From Diaporthe sp. PMI_573 (lineage: Eukaryota > Ascomycota > Sordariomycetes > Diaporthales > Diaporthaceae): DNA of 64,000 bases. The DNA is taken from NCBI GenBank assembly GCA_021399435.1, contig JAJTUP010000115.1:62001-126000 (forward strand). Reading direction: 5' to 3'. The position numbers and the translations under genes are program-made. The notes below the pieces were generated by a model, which saw only the letters and a list, made by a program, of their open reading frames with translations, made no database searches and was not told the origin of the DNA. This document shows, in pieces, positions 10,395 to 20,651 of this stretch; position 1 is the stretch's first letter, and every line of letters begins with the position of its first letter.

Positions 10395-11348
10395 GTACTA
10401 TGAACCGTACAGGGTCAGGGAATATCCCCCTAAATCCACCTAAATCCACTCCATTACATCCACTTTCAGGTCCAAGTGTAGTGGATTATTACGTAATCTG
10501 AGGGCCGACAAGTGGATGTAATAGAGATGGGCCACTTATTTGTGGTCCACGTGGATTTGCAGTGTAGTGGGTCCGAGCCTTGACCACATGGAACTACTTT
10601 GTAGACAGCCAGAGTATCGTCTCATTTGGCCGGGTGGATATTGCTTTACCACCTGCTTAGGTAGCAGTTCACTGCTGGGGATTTGCACATGTTGCAGACA
10701 CAGACAAAGATTGCGGCTCTGGCACACTCATCCACGTCACAGGATGTTATTGTCCCCATGTGCACTCGAATTGATCAGGGTGAAGGGCCATTATCAACAG
10801 GACCAAAGCTGTTGTTGACCTGCTGCTAGCGTCCGTGCTTACGTGATCAATCCCGCCAACCACCCTAGACGCGGGGCAAGTTTCGCGACACCGTCAATTA
10901 AACCTCGCCAACGGTCGCATCGAATGAGCTAGACCCTTGACCTGGACCCTTGGCTCGCTCTCTACACCATCACCACCAAGACCTGTCCCCTTCCGCCTGC
11001 TTTCGCTCAGAGCATGCGGCCAGCAAGACACCATCGTTTGTCTCCCTTCTCTTCACTCTGACGTGCATGACGACGTTCTTTCCAGGTGGCCTTATCGTTG
11101 TCACCCACACAATCAGGGTCGACTCGTTCGAGAGCACCCTGTTGTCTGAGTGTCAGGCTGCAAAGTTGGGCCGGACGACCCGAACCTTGACTGTTGCGAC
11201 TGCCCTTGGCCGCCTTGACCAAACCGTTGTGACCGCGCCGTCGACCACGATTTCGACCGCCGCGATTTCCACAACAACTCAATCCTCTCAGCTTCTCTCC
11301 CTCCCTCAAACGAAATCACGGTAGGAACCGTTGACGCACATTCCCAAA
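10395..11348. other. Spacer with short inverted repeat; promoter side of APSES gene
   Basis: An imperfect inverted repeat built on TCCACT/AGTGGA and ATTACATCCACTT sits at 10433-10540 and may be a small MITE. The last ~500 bp are the 5' flank of the APSES gene. No coding frame is supported. A GACGCG and a TTTCGCG near 10867-10890 resemble MBF/SBF-type cell-cycle sites but are too short to count on. Confidence 0.35.
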
Positions 11349-12891
11349 ATGGCCGCCGCGAATGGCGCGGGCGATGGTATCTTCTCCGCCACATACAATG
11401 GGGTCAGTCTGATCTTCTTCGCCCACAATTCCTCTCCGTCTTGCATTTGACTTCGCGTCCCCTCCCTTCCCCTGGCCGAGGCGACTCGTCGCATCGCTGT
11501 CCAGGCCAGTCCCCACTAATCTTTGCAACGTCACAGAACCCCGTCTGGGAGTTCCAATTTGTAGGCCCAGATGCGAAGAGGGAGCATGTGATGCGACGTC
11601 AGTCCGACAATTGGGTCAATGCCACGCACATCCTGAAAGCCGCCGGCTTCGACAAGCCCGCGAGAACCCGAATTCTCGAGCGCGACGTACAAAAGGGAAA
11701 CCACGAGAAGGTTCAGGGAGGCTACGGCAAGTTTCAAGGTACGAAAGAACCAATGTGCTCGCTTGATTGCTGCCATGTTCCACTCTCTTGGGAGACTTGC
11801 TGACCGTTTGATTCCATCGCTGTAGGAACCTATCTGCCTCTGGCAGATGCGCAAGAGTTGGCCCGACAGCACAATGTTCTCGACCGAATTGGCCCCATCT
11901 TCGACTTCGTGCCCGGCGCTGTTACGCCCCCTCCAGCTCCACGACATGTCAGCAAGCCGAAACAGCCCAAGAAGAGTGCCGCTGTCCCCCAACCTGGACC
12001 TGCCGCCAAGAAGCGAAAGCGAAATGGTGAGATCATCTAAGCATGGTGCTGCTGCTCTATCGGGTACTGATCAATTCTAGACCCCTTCGCGGAGGACTTG
12101 GACCGATCTTCTGTCGCGTTTCGGGATGACACGCCGGACGATCAGACTGTCGCCTCTGGCAGTTACATGGCTGAGGACGATGCAGACAGGATGATTGTGC
12201 ACAGGGTATGCTTCCACCCCATACTTCGAGACGAGACTTGGACCCCCAAGATGCTGACGAGAAGGCAGCACACCATGTATGGCGAGGCGCTCCTCGACTA
12301 CTCGAATGATGTACTAGACCCGCAGAACTCGTGGTTCGAGCAGTTGAAGGAACAGCACACAGCCGATCGCAGGCGCCTGGACAACGAGTACGAAGCTAGG
12401 AAGGCGGAACTCGATGCACAGCTGCGCCACGAGGAAGACCATTTTGTTTCGGACTTGGATCAAACCGCCCGGATGGTGCGCGAGGCTTTTGTGACGGTCC
12501 AACAGTCCTTCAGTTTAGCAGTCGCGAAACAAGTAGACCTTCACCTGAAAAAGAACGAACTACATCGCGAATATGAAAGGACAAAAACAAAGGCGGAAGC
12601 GAATCTGCTTAACAAGGTCCAAGAATTGATTACCGGTTCGGCCGCTGAGCAAAATAGAACCCTTGGCTCCGCGCTTGAGGAGACGGTATCGACCTCATCT
12701 ACCATCGCGGTAAGCATACGAGTGGATAGTTCATAACATCAATTCTGACCAACGACAATAAACAGGTCACTACTATGGACCAATCCGTGTCACCAGCCAG
12801 ATGGAATCGGACGCCTCGACCACACTACTTCAATGCGACCCGGTCTATCGAGGCCATACCTCCCGGCGCAGACGTTCAGTGTGTCCAATAG
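11349..12891 (+). CDS. APSES (KilA-N) transcription factor, Mbp1-like, ankyrin-less
   Basis: Five exons: 11349-11402, 11537-11738, 11826-12026, 12081-12709 and 12766-12891, with introns of 134, 87, 54 and 56 nt, all with consensus ends; 403 residues. The APSES DNA-binding domain (about residues 18-110) is complete and includes the highly conserved [16 protein letters not shown] block and [10 protein letters not shown]. It is followed by a basic KKRKRN stretch. A full Mbp1/MbpA would then carry ankyrin repeats. Here the frame passes from an [14 protein letters not shown] block straight into a long charged coiled coil (about 235-365). The last residues and TAG stop (12889-12891) come from the end of a hAT element that begins at 12877. 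It keeps DNA binding and a possible dimerisation helix, so it could compete with the core MBF complex (inference). Confidence 0.8.
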
Positions 12892-12995
12892 TCAGTTAAC
12901 CATTTGGATAACGGACCAGTTAACGGCTTACGTAATACCAACCGTTAGGGACGTTATAAGTTCCTCATTTCAACCGTTAGGGACGTTATAAGCTT
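12877..12995 (+). mobile_element. Truncated hAT element end
   Basis: These 119 bp match the left end of the complete hAT element at 46244-46362, with one difference seen (C to T at the 13th base). The match includes the terminal CAGTGTGTCCAA and the subterminal CCGTTAGGGACGTTATAA repeats. The copy breaks after AGCTTGT and has no second end nearby. Confidence 0.8.
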
Positions 12996-13040
12996 GTGCC
13001 AGACAATACTTAGTTGGGTTGATTAGTGCTTGTTTGTTGC
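12994..13040. repeat. 47-bp sequence shared with the palindrome arms
   Basis: The segment from TTGTGCCAGACAATACTT to GTGCTTGTTTGTTG also occurs in both arms of the large palindrome (60902-60948 and its mirror 58645-58691). It adjoins the broken hAT end directly, so it marks a junction. It may be the end of another mobile element. Confidence 0.6.
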
Positions 13041-13141
13041 CCTCTGAGTATGTGGGAATCGTGTGTGTAATGTAGCATAGTACCCCAAGTAAGCATCATA
13101 GCCCACATCCAAGCACACAGCTAACTTTAATAGAAGTTAAA

Positions 13142-13453
13142 ATGAAGAAAAGATTCACTCAAGCCCACCCACAAGACTTCCGCGATAATGTTGCAAAACT
13201 ATCAGAAAGCAGCAAAGATAGTATTCGTAATAAAATAGATAAACATACTGATATCACAGAGCTTCTACTACTCTTGTGGATATATTACTTTGTTGTCGGA
13301 TACCTAGATCTTTCTGAAAAGATCGGAAAGATATTGAAGGGTGAGAGGAAACAGGCAGGATTTAAGGTCCCGCCGGAGGAGAAGCACGAGCAGATGTACA
13401 AAGCCGTTGTCGACTTTGTGCATGAGCTCAGGGAAGAGCAGTCGGAAGGTTGA
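13142..13453 (+). CDS. Small charged protein of unknown function (103 aa)
   Basis: ATG 13142 to TGA 13453. It is Lys/Glu-rich with one hydrophobic patch (ITELLLLLWIYYFVVGYLDL, about residues 40-60) that could be a membrane helix. The composition is more protein-like than the antisense frame over the same bases. No family was recognised. Confidence 0.4.
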   Translation: MKKRFTQAHPQDFRDNVAKLSESSKDSIRNKIDKHTDITELLLLLWIYYFVVGYLDLSEKIGKILKGERKQAGFKVPPEEKHEQMYKAVVDFVHELREEQSEG

Positions 13454-13489
13454 GCAGACAGCAGACAGACCAATAAACAGTTGATAAAA

Positions 13490-13950
13490 AACACAGTGTG
13501 GCCGAAGCCGCACTGTAAGATAACAGGCTTTAAAATGGTGGAGTGAACACTGTGCAAACCTCGGTCTGAACAGAAACTTGCGGGGCCGACCTTGCTCGGC
13601 TTACCCCCGCCGCCGTAAAGATCGTTAAGCTGATCACCCTGCAGTTCTTCAACCAGCCACTGCGGTGCCTTCCCCTGTTCCTTCTGAACATGCACAACAG
13701 CCCGCGAGATTGAGGAGGTGACGAACGGTTTTACCAACTGTATCAAGGTCCACGCAAAGTGTGCGAAGACGTACTCACGCACACTTCTGCCAGGGAGATG
13801 CAGCTGGATGTTGTGGTATGAGTTATAGAATTCGGTGAGCCTGATAACCAATATTTGCATTATGAGAAAGCCGAAAGTCGGCTGCGCCTGATATGCCACA
13901 ACATCTCCTGGCTTTCCGCCCGGCGCTCGAGCGACGATCTCGAAGGAGCC
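13490..13950 (-). pseudogene. Possible fungal HNH-type protein C-terminus
   Basis: Minus-strand open sequence with a GKPGDVVAYQ lead, then YHNIQLHLPGRSVREYVFAHFAW (about 13830-13750) and QWLVEELQGD. The pattern of a basic-aromatic block followed by REYVFAHFAW is reminiscent of the C-terminal half of fungal HNH-endonuclease-like proteins. The HNH motif itself is not in the window copy and there is no start. This is a fragment if real. Confidence 0.3.
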
Positions 13951-13999
13951 TCAAGCGTGTGGATCACGATAACCACTCGCTTTCGATCAGCCTTTACGA

Positions 14000-14214
14000 G
14001 TAGAATGCCGCACTCCCTCCCCGGAACCCTTGGCTGCCAAAGATGATCTGAATATGCCATACAATCTTGATTCAAACAGCTCCCACCTCAACAGCACCAA
14101 TTTTGACGATTTAAGCAACTTGCTACCCGGGAGGTTCCACACCCATACCTCCGACTCGCTTCTACCTCTTTATCTCAGTGACGCCGGGCAATTCGAGCTA
14201 TTTAGTAGCTGTCA
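14000..14214 (+). pseudogene. Paralogue fragment of the 2.3-3.7 kb gene
   Basis: About 70 codons beginning VECRTPSPEPLA, matching the linker of the pseudogene at 2253-3704. The match continues through a Ser/Asp-rich stretch to a (D/T)(A/G)GQF box. It ends where the pogo fragment starts. The rest of the gene is missing. Confidence 0.6.
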
Positions 14215-14850
14215 TTGCGAGCATGGTGGGCACGATTTGCCCGTGGCCGAGATACACTCAATGAAGGAGGTCCACACTCGGCTTCCATTGCTTCTTTGAG
14301 TGATAACCTTCCTTCCTTCTGGGCCGAGGACTATTCCGTTGGATCCCTCGCCTTCGGCAACCCCCCCTTCGTCCATATTGTGACGATTTTCGGCCAGAAT
14401 CTCGGCGACGGCAGGCAGCCGAAGAAGGTCGAACCATGGCCTGATTATCTCCGTCGTGGCCCCATTAACCCTGCTGAAGTGCATCTGACGGCTTCGGAGA
14501 CTTCGAATCTCGGGATTCCTCGTGAGAAAAGCGCCCAACCAGCGCTTTCCGAGTGGTGGTGGTCGTGGCTGAGAACTAGCGACTCGGCCCGCAAAAGTCC
14601 TCGTGTCGAGATGCGACAACGGCAGGCCCAGGGCCGCCTGGGTGAGTGCAAACTTAGCCAGGCTGCTTTCTTGGGTTCGTGATAACCTCATCTGCGAGTT
14701 TGAAGCATCAGAATGGCACGAGGAGCCCCTACGGCGACCTCGAAGTGTGCTCCTCGGAATGCCCCAACTCGAGGAGGTCTCTCGCACACCGGCGCCTGCT
14801 GCAACCGCATCAAGCGCTATCTGAACGTCTTCTTCGGTGTATTCCTTCAT
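14212..14850 (-). pseudogene. pogo/Fot transposase N-terminal fragment
   Basis: The minus frame starts at ATG 14850 (MKEYTEEDVQIALDAVAAGA) and runs 212 codons. It has an N-terminal psq HTH (about 1-45, with GIPRSTLRGR), a CENP-B-type region (about 60-130, with WLGAFLTRNPEIRSLRSRQ), and the start of the DDE domain up to NRHNMDEGG, where the first catalytic Asp lies. The last two Asp residues and the tail are absent because the frame runs into the neighbouring gene fragment at 14212. Confidence 0.8.
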
Positions 14851-15905
14851 GATGTGATAAAGAACGTGTATGCAAAGTTTGAAGAGAAGAAAAAAATTCC
14901 TCGAGAAGAAAACGCGTTTTATGTGCAGGTGTGGGCCTGACGCGGTCGCGGGTGTGGAGTGGGCCGAATGGGGGGGTGGGCCGGATGGGGCCTCGTTGAC
15001 TTACTTCACACGCCAGAAACTCAACAATCCGCGGTAGGGAGAACTTCTGAGACAAATTTCATTTCCACAACCCGTGTTCATTGGGCGGCGATAGACCTTT
15101 TGCAGGGATATCCCTGCGCGAATGCAGCACCATGCTCGCCAGGTTCTTCAGATGACGGGCACCGAGTCTAGATTGCTGTTCAAATTGCACCCCTGTTGCC
15201 GACCTCTATAACCTACGACCCTGGAGTCCCGTAAGTTGAATGGAATCGAGAGGTACAGTAAGTACTGTACATACTGTATCGCTTCGTTTTTTCCTAAGTC
15301 TGTGTTGTACTTTTTCAAGTACCGCTAAAGGTGGGAAGAGTTCTTTTCGCATTTACCAACGTGGAAGTACATTGTGAAATTTTGTATGGGTGATCTAAAT
15401 TGGGGGAGAGATTGTATTGAAAGTTCACCGCACACGAAGTGTTCTTTTCTTTTTTTGGGGGGGGGGGGGGGCTCATCCTAGAAATTGCGCAACAAAATAC
15501 TGCCATGTACTTGCGTTCTGAACTGACAACTGTTTATTATACTGTGCCGAGATACCGCGCGAATGATCGACCAGCTTAGAAAATACTTCCTGCGCCTGAA
15601 ATCCAGAGATACTGAAACAGGGGAGGGCCATCCAAGGGCAGAGAAAGGGACGATCAAATTCAGCGGACAGGATCTCTCGAGCTTCACCGGAGAGGCCAAC
15701 GTGGGTTACATTGGCCGGGGGGTAATCTTCAAGGCGCGTAAGATCTCTGCCGTACTAGACGAGGGGAACGGATCGATTATCCTTGTATAGACTCCGAATG
15801 ACCTAATTCATTAGCAGATGTTATGAGAGTTCCTATAACCTTCTTGCACTTGGCAACAATACAATCGTACTGTCCATTGGAAGTCGGACCCTAGCACTCG
15901 CTCCG
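14851..15905. other. Spacer with G15 tract and one small ORF
   Basis: The sequence is largely non-coding. A run of 15 G lies at 15457-15471. The only frame with protein-like composition is 15563-15790 (75 codons, MIDQLRKYFLRLKSRDTETG at its start, with GEANVGYIGRG later). It has no recognised motif and may be a fragment. Confidence 0.35.
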
Positions 15906-16182
15906 TGTCACAGTCCTGGCTCCCTACGCTCGGTCCGCGGCGGACCAGGCCATGGGGGATGCCCAACCCAGAGGGTTGGGGTCTGATTACGTGAGCCGCC
16001 GGCTCGATAAAACTCCGCACCCTGTCCTGATAGCTGTTTCGTAGCTCTTCGAGCTACGTCTTGTCAACAGAGCCTGTGCCTACCGAGGATAGAGCCTGTA
16101 CGTAGTAAATAGAAGATCTGCCTGATCATCCTGACTGCTCGACGTCCACCTGCCCGGGAACCGCCTGCCTGCTATCGTGACA
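15906..16182. mobile_element. Solo LTR, copy 1
   Basis: A 277-bp unit with ends TGTCAC and GTGACA, nearly identical to 39977-40254. It is flanked by CTCCG (15901-15905) and CTACG (16183-16187), a 5-bp target duplication with one mismatch. No internal retrotransposon sequence lies on either side, so the copy looks like the product of LTR-LTR recombination. Confidence 0.8.
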
Positions 16183-16196
16183 CTACGTTCACCTCC

Positions 16197-16275
16197 CTCT
16201 CGGACATTGATAAGATAGCCACATGGTTCGGGTAGCCCGCCTCGCGCAAAACGTCCGGTTGGCTGGGACATAATA
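16197..16275 (+). repeat. Dispersed VLREAG-type fragment, copy 1
   Basis: The CCCGCCTCGCGCAAAACGTC block with flanks matches sequences at 57321-57350 (inside the membrane-protein gene), 58142-58190 with its mirror 61403-61451, and 63895-63950. Antisense, it reads VLREAG(H/Y)P. It is a dispersed piece of a membrane-protein gene family or of an element that captured it. Confidence 0.55.
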
Positions 16276-17043
16276 CAAATACAGCGGACAAAATCTGTTG
16301 GTCCTTGATTGCCTGATAGACGATCCTCCGTGCGGCGTACAAAGAGGGAGTGTTCCCCCCCTCCCGGGAGCGAGCATAGCACCTTGCTAACATAGGCGGA
16401 CGCTCGTTTCGGTCTACCCTGTACAAAACCCTAAAACCCAGGATGCAATGGTACGTCTAAAGTGGGAAAGCAAGCCAATGGCTATTGATGGTCAGATTAA
16501 GTTCCGGGCACAGGGCAGGAGCAGCATGTTGATGCGACCAATTATCATTAGTGGTGACTTTGTGTAACGTCAAAATAGGGCGCCAGTTTTTGTATGCTTG
16601 AATACACGTGTCTCTGCCTCCCGTTATATTTCCCAACTTGGTCCTTTTCATCAGTCTTTTTTGGGGACCCAGGGCCGGTCCAATTAGGCTTCGCCCAGGT
16701 TAGCCTATCCTTTAAGTATTTATTTTTTATAAGAAAGGTTATTGTTTCGTCTTTTGCAGACCATAGTTTTAAACTTTACTACCTCCTTCCTCCCTCATTA
16801 TTACGTCTAATAGCGGCAACAAGCTTCTTACCTGTGCTTACAGTTATACCGAACTGTAAGCGCGCCAAATTGAGACTATCCCTTAGCGATTGCAGCCTTT
16901 ATTTTGCTCTTTATTCGTTGAATTGTGAGTACATGCTGCCTTGCCTAGCCTGGGTTGGTTGAAAAGAAACCCTCAAAGATCTCTTTGTAGCTAATACCTC
17001 GAAGGGCCACTTTCATCGGACGAGTATCACTATAAAAAGCATA
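16276..17043. other. Spacer and F-box gene 5' flank
   Basis: No supported gene. The sequence from about 16660 becomes T-rich towards the start of the F-box pseudogene, with ACTATAAAAAG about 15 nt before its ATG. Confidence 0.4.
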
Positions 17044-18609
17044 ATGGACGACGCCCGCATAAAGCTGCCAGAGCAAGTCTACATGGGGGATCCCGGTACT
17101 GAGCTGGCCACTTTAGCGCCTATAAAACAACAATCTGAAGATCCGTCAACGGGGCTGGAGATCGAACCGTACCTAATCTTGATTAGCCATCAGGAGAGCT
17201 TGTGCAAGGGTCTGAGTGTGTATGATGGACCTCTGATATGGAAGACCGACATCCGCAAGATCCTACCGGAAATCTGGACAAACGTCGCTAAATATGTGAG
17301 GGGCGACTTTGACTTGCCAGGGGTTCAATACCATACCTCTGGTGTTAATGATGTTAAGAACCTTTGTCTGATATGCAGGCAATTATGTGCCGCCAGCTCT
17401 TGTTATCTCCTGTACCGGCTAGATGTTTTATTGACAAACACATCGATGAAATAGTTTGAAGACGTCTCCCAGCATCCTACCATTTCTTAAGGCGTACAAG
17501 CCTTTTATGTCGTTATTTGCAGCCCTATCTCTGGTAGAAGCCTAAAGGACTTTATTTGTCAAGTTCTTGTGATGTTGCAGGAGGCTCAGGACCAGGATTT
17601 AATTTAGTTTTAGCAGCATACGGACCTCTTCGAACCCATCTTACTATCCTGCACTAACTACTTACAAGCCGAGGCACTTTAGCTATATAAGGATGAAAAC
17701 ACGACTGCCTTATGTAAGTTCTACAAAGACTACATCTATCTTATCAAGGAATAAGAAGCGCTGCTAGAATCCGGCACCTTTGCTACACAAGTTGGTGAAG
17801 CAGTGGGCAGAATGCCCAGGGCAACTGGGCTGTTTATTGATGAGCGTGGGACTTGCCATTTGGGCTACTTACTATTTCGAGTTTCTCGCCAAATTAAAGA
17901 ACTGCTCTTGCTAGTTAACGAGATAGCCTCGCCGCTTCCACAGCAGGCTGTGAACCTTCTCTACTAGTTGCTAGTTGAAATTTCCCGAGCAGGTAATCGA
18001 CTAAAACAAGTTTATATCTCCCTGTAATGGACCACGGAGTACGAGTTTGTATTAAGCAAGGAGCAGACTCAAGCTCTCGTTTACGCAACAAAGGATCTAG
18101 AAGTCGTTGATATTGACTGCCGAATAACTATGAAAGGTTTCCAAATCAAGCAGCTATCCTATGAACGATTAAGTCTATCTGCGCTTACGGGTCTTCTTTC
18201 TAATAGCACACAACTTATATCCGCGACTTTACGGTTTAATGTCCCGGAAGCAGATTAGGAAGTCTAGGATCTCAACGCTGGACTATTACTTGCGATGCTC
18301 TCTTGGGCAAATCTCAAGGAGATAATCCTGGACAGAGCATTCGTTTACTATTGCGACCTGGCTGGGGATATTTAGAAGTTATCGCGTCGAACCTATATAT
18401 ATCTGAGAAAGGTTTACCTGCTGAGCGGCTCTTGGGCTAACCTTCTGGATGAACTCCGCAAGAAGGCAGACGATACCTTAATTGTGGGTGAGCTTGATGG
18501 CAACGACGATTGGGAATTAGTTTATATCTTTGAGCACTGGTATGCTGCAGAAAACCCTGCTACCGCATATATTAGAGGCGAGATCTCAGAAAACCCTTTA
18601 CGATTACCA
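17044..18609 (+). pseudogene. F-box protein gene inactivated by nonsense changes
   Basis: One frame can be followed from ATG 17044 to about 18609. An F-box-like block lies at about residues 75-135 (ILPEIWTNVAKYV, then DVKNLCLICRQLC and YLLYRL), followed by a long helical region and an LRR-like tail with VYLLSGSWANLLDELRKKAD. Eleven in-frame stops interrupt it, the first at 17452. All are TAG or TAA, with no TGA and no frameshift. This is what C-to-T at CpA (CAG to TAG, CAA to TAA) or G-to-A in TGG would give, and it points to RIP. A relative without stops, covering only the tail, is at 27107-27625. F-box proteins normally bring substrates to SCF ubiquitin ligase. Confidence 0.65.
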
Positions 18610-18611
18610 GC

Positions 18612-19157
18612 TTGGTTGACGAGTTTTTCCTATATTTTCAAAGGGGCGACAATATCAATAAGATTCGAATATTTAGTCGTCAGTTCTATCACAAGCCAAA
18701 TCCCACAGTTTTGACGGAATCCCTCATCTCGTCCGACGAGCTATTGAAATTGTTTTCAGCAAAGGATTATGGAGCTCTACCTGCGCTTTCATCTGTCTCG
18801 CCAGGAGTACTCGAGTTCCTAGGTCCATATATTCCAACCCCGACAGTAGCAAGTTGTAGATGGTTCAAGACAACTGAGGGGGAGTGGCAACTAAGCTTCG
18901 AAAGAAAGTCGATCAGAGGATTTGATGACGCTAACGACACTGTACTGGTAGTCAAGCTCGACCCGGGCGAGGACACTACTGATGGGTTTGTCCTTTTGAA
19001 TAATGACAGTAATTACTTTGGGCTCTGTGTCAAGAAAAGGGGCGACTATTTTGAACGGGTCGGTCTGGTTATTTTCCCACGGTATCGAGATGCTTGGCAG
19101 ACAATGGTCGGCGAAGGGTTGCTTGACTTGTCCTGGAAGCGTATACTCTTACACTGA
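18612..19157 (+). pseudogene. Unknown C-terminal fragment (HET-like tail?)
   Basis: A 181-codon frame without an early ATG, directly after the F-box remnant but in another frame. The end, with FGLCVKKRGDYFERVGLVIF and a closing DLSWKRILL, resembles the C-terminal strand pattern of many HET-domain proteins. There is no HET core. This is a gene tail whose front is missing. The assignment is weak. Confidence 0.3.
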
Positions 19158-19983
19158 TTGCCAGCCTGAAGTTTGGCAATAATACCCGTTTTAGCATTGA
19201 ATAATTGTGTTTTTGCCCTACTGTTATCGGCACTGGCATTGTTTATTATCTAACGCTGGGTCTTTGAGCGTTTCCCCCAGTGTGAAGGGATCGCCTCCTG
19301 CTTAATAAGCATATGTATACGGATTAAAAACGAAACCACCCACATATTTCTATTATCTATACACAAGCCTCGCTCTCCCCTCCCTCTCTCTTTATTTCTT
19401 TTCTTTTCTTTTCAGTACGAAATAGAGGTGGTGCCTAGGGGCACCCCTGACTGGATTCAGAGGGCCCGCGAGTGACCTAAGGCTCTCTGTCACATGTGGT
19501 TAACCCCAACGGACCGTATTGCATCATTCCAATCCCAGTCTGTCTCATTGCACATAATACACCGCCTTCTACCGCAACCTTATGCGTGGCTATGATAGAA
19601 ACGGCTACTGAAGTCGACCTGCGCCAAGCTCCTGAGAAACCACGGCTTATCCATATCTATTAGCCTAGGGATGTCATGATGAGGTTCAAAGGATAACTAC
19701 ATCTCGCCCCCAAGGGCACGAATAGAGATAGGGGAAAGCCTCGCGAAGAGTTCGACTTCCAACGCAACGTTTCTAATCACAGCTTCAAGCTCGTCAGGCG
19801 AGCGCCAACCAAGTACGGGGATTGGTATCCCAGATGAAAACATTGCACAGCAAGTGACCTGGGTATTTTCGGAAAGCTAGCGAAAGTACCGTCCAGTCCT
19901 TACTTCAACTAGTTTGCTGGGGGAGGCTTAGTCTATTCAAAAAAAAAAAATAGACGCCATTAGATACTTGGATGCTTCTTAAT
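19158..19983. other. Spacer with pyrimidine-rich tract
   Basis: A CT-rich stretch at 19376-19412. No gene is supported. Confidence 0.4.
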
Positions 19984-20130
19984 AACCAGGGCAGCAAGCT
20001 GGCTACACTTGCTGTCCGAATCTTTGAAACCATAGCCAATTCAGTTCCCTCAGAGAGATCATTCTCGGCGGTTAACTTCCTCCACAGCAAGGCACGCAAC
20101 AGGCTCACACCAGCCAACGCTTCATTATAA
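19984..20130 (+). pseudogene. hAT transposase C-terminal (dimerisation) fragment
   Basis: 48 codons ending in TAA. The peptide contains LATLAVRIFETIANSVPSER followed directly by SFSAVNF and a HSKARNRL block, the conserved hATC dimerisation motif. Only the tail of the transposase remains. Confidence 0.8.
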
Positions 20131-20501
20131 TAAAAAGCAGTTTAATACACATGTGTATTAAACACGTGCCCATCCCTAAACTAAAGAAGGATCAAGAAAG
20201 AGTTGCCTTAGCCAGATCAAATTACTGATATTAATTTCATCTCGTTTTAGGTTCAAGAACGTAAGTGCTAAAAGAGTTTGAAATAGAAAAACCTGCTACC
20301 ACTATTACTTCTCCATACAAATTATGAGACACTTAAGAATTTTTAAAGAAAGCATATTAGACTATTCCAAATGAGCAATTGTTTTGTTTACTCTGATTTT
20401 CACATCCTTATTTCCACTTATAACCCATGATTATAGTAAAGCAGTAATACCTGACCTCCATCATATGCTCCCTCGCCATACACGTCTCCCACAGACTGTT
20501 T

Positions 20502-20651
20502 AGCCATAAGAGTGCGGACGGTACGGCGTCCCAAATCTCCCCAGGCCCCGAAGAGCCCATCCCATCTCTTCATCCCACCCAATTTCTCGACTACTACGGC
20601 GCATCTGGCGGATCTCTGACGCCAGAGCCAAACACGCTGCCCTCATGCTAG
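20502..20651 (+). pseudogene. Fragment related to the ORF at 50916-51272
   Basis: A 49-codon frame ending in TAG. It contains PEEPIPSLHPTQF, a DYYGASGGS block and NTLPSC, matching LEDPIP, HYGASGVS and GTLPSC in the ORF at 50916-51272. The function is unknown. It is a second copy of that family. Confidence 0.45.
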
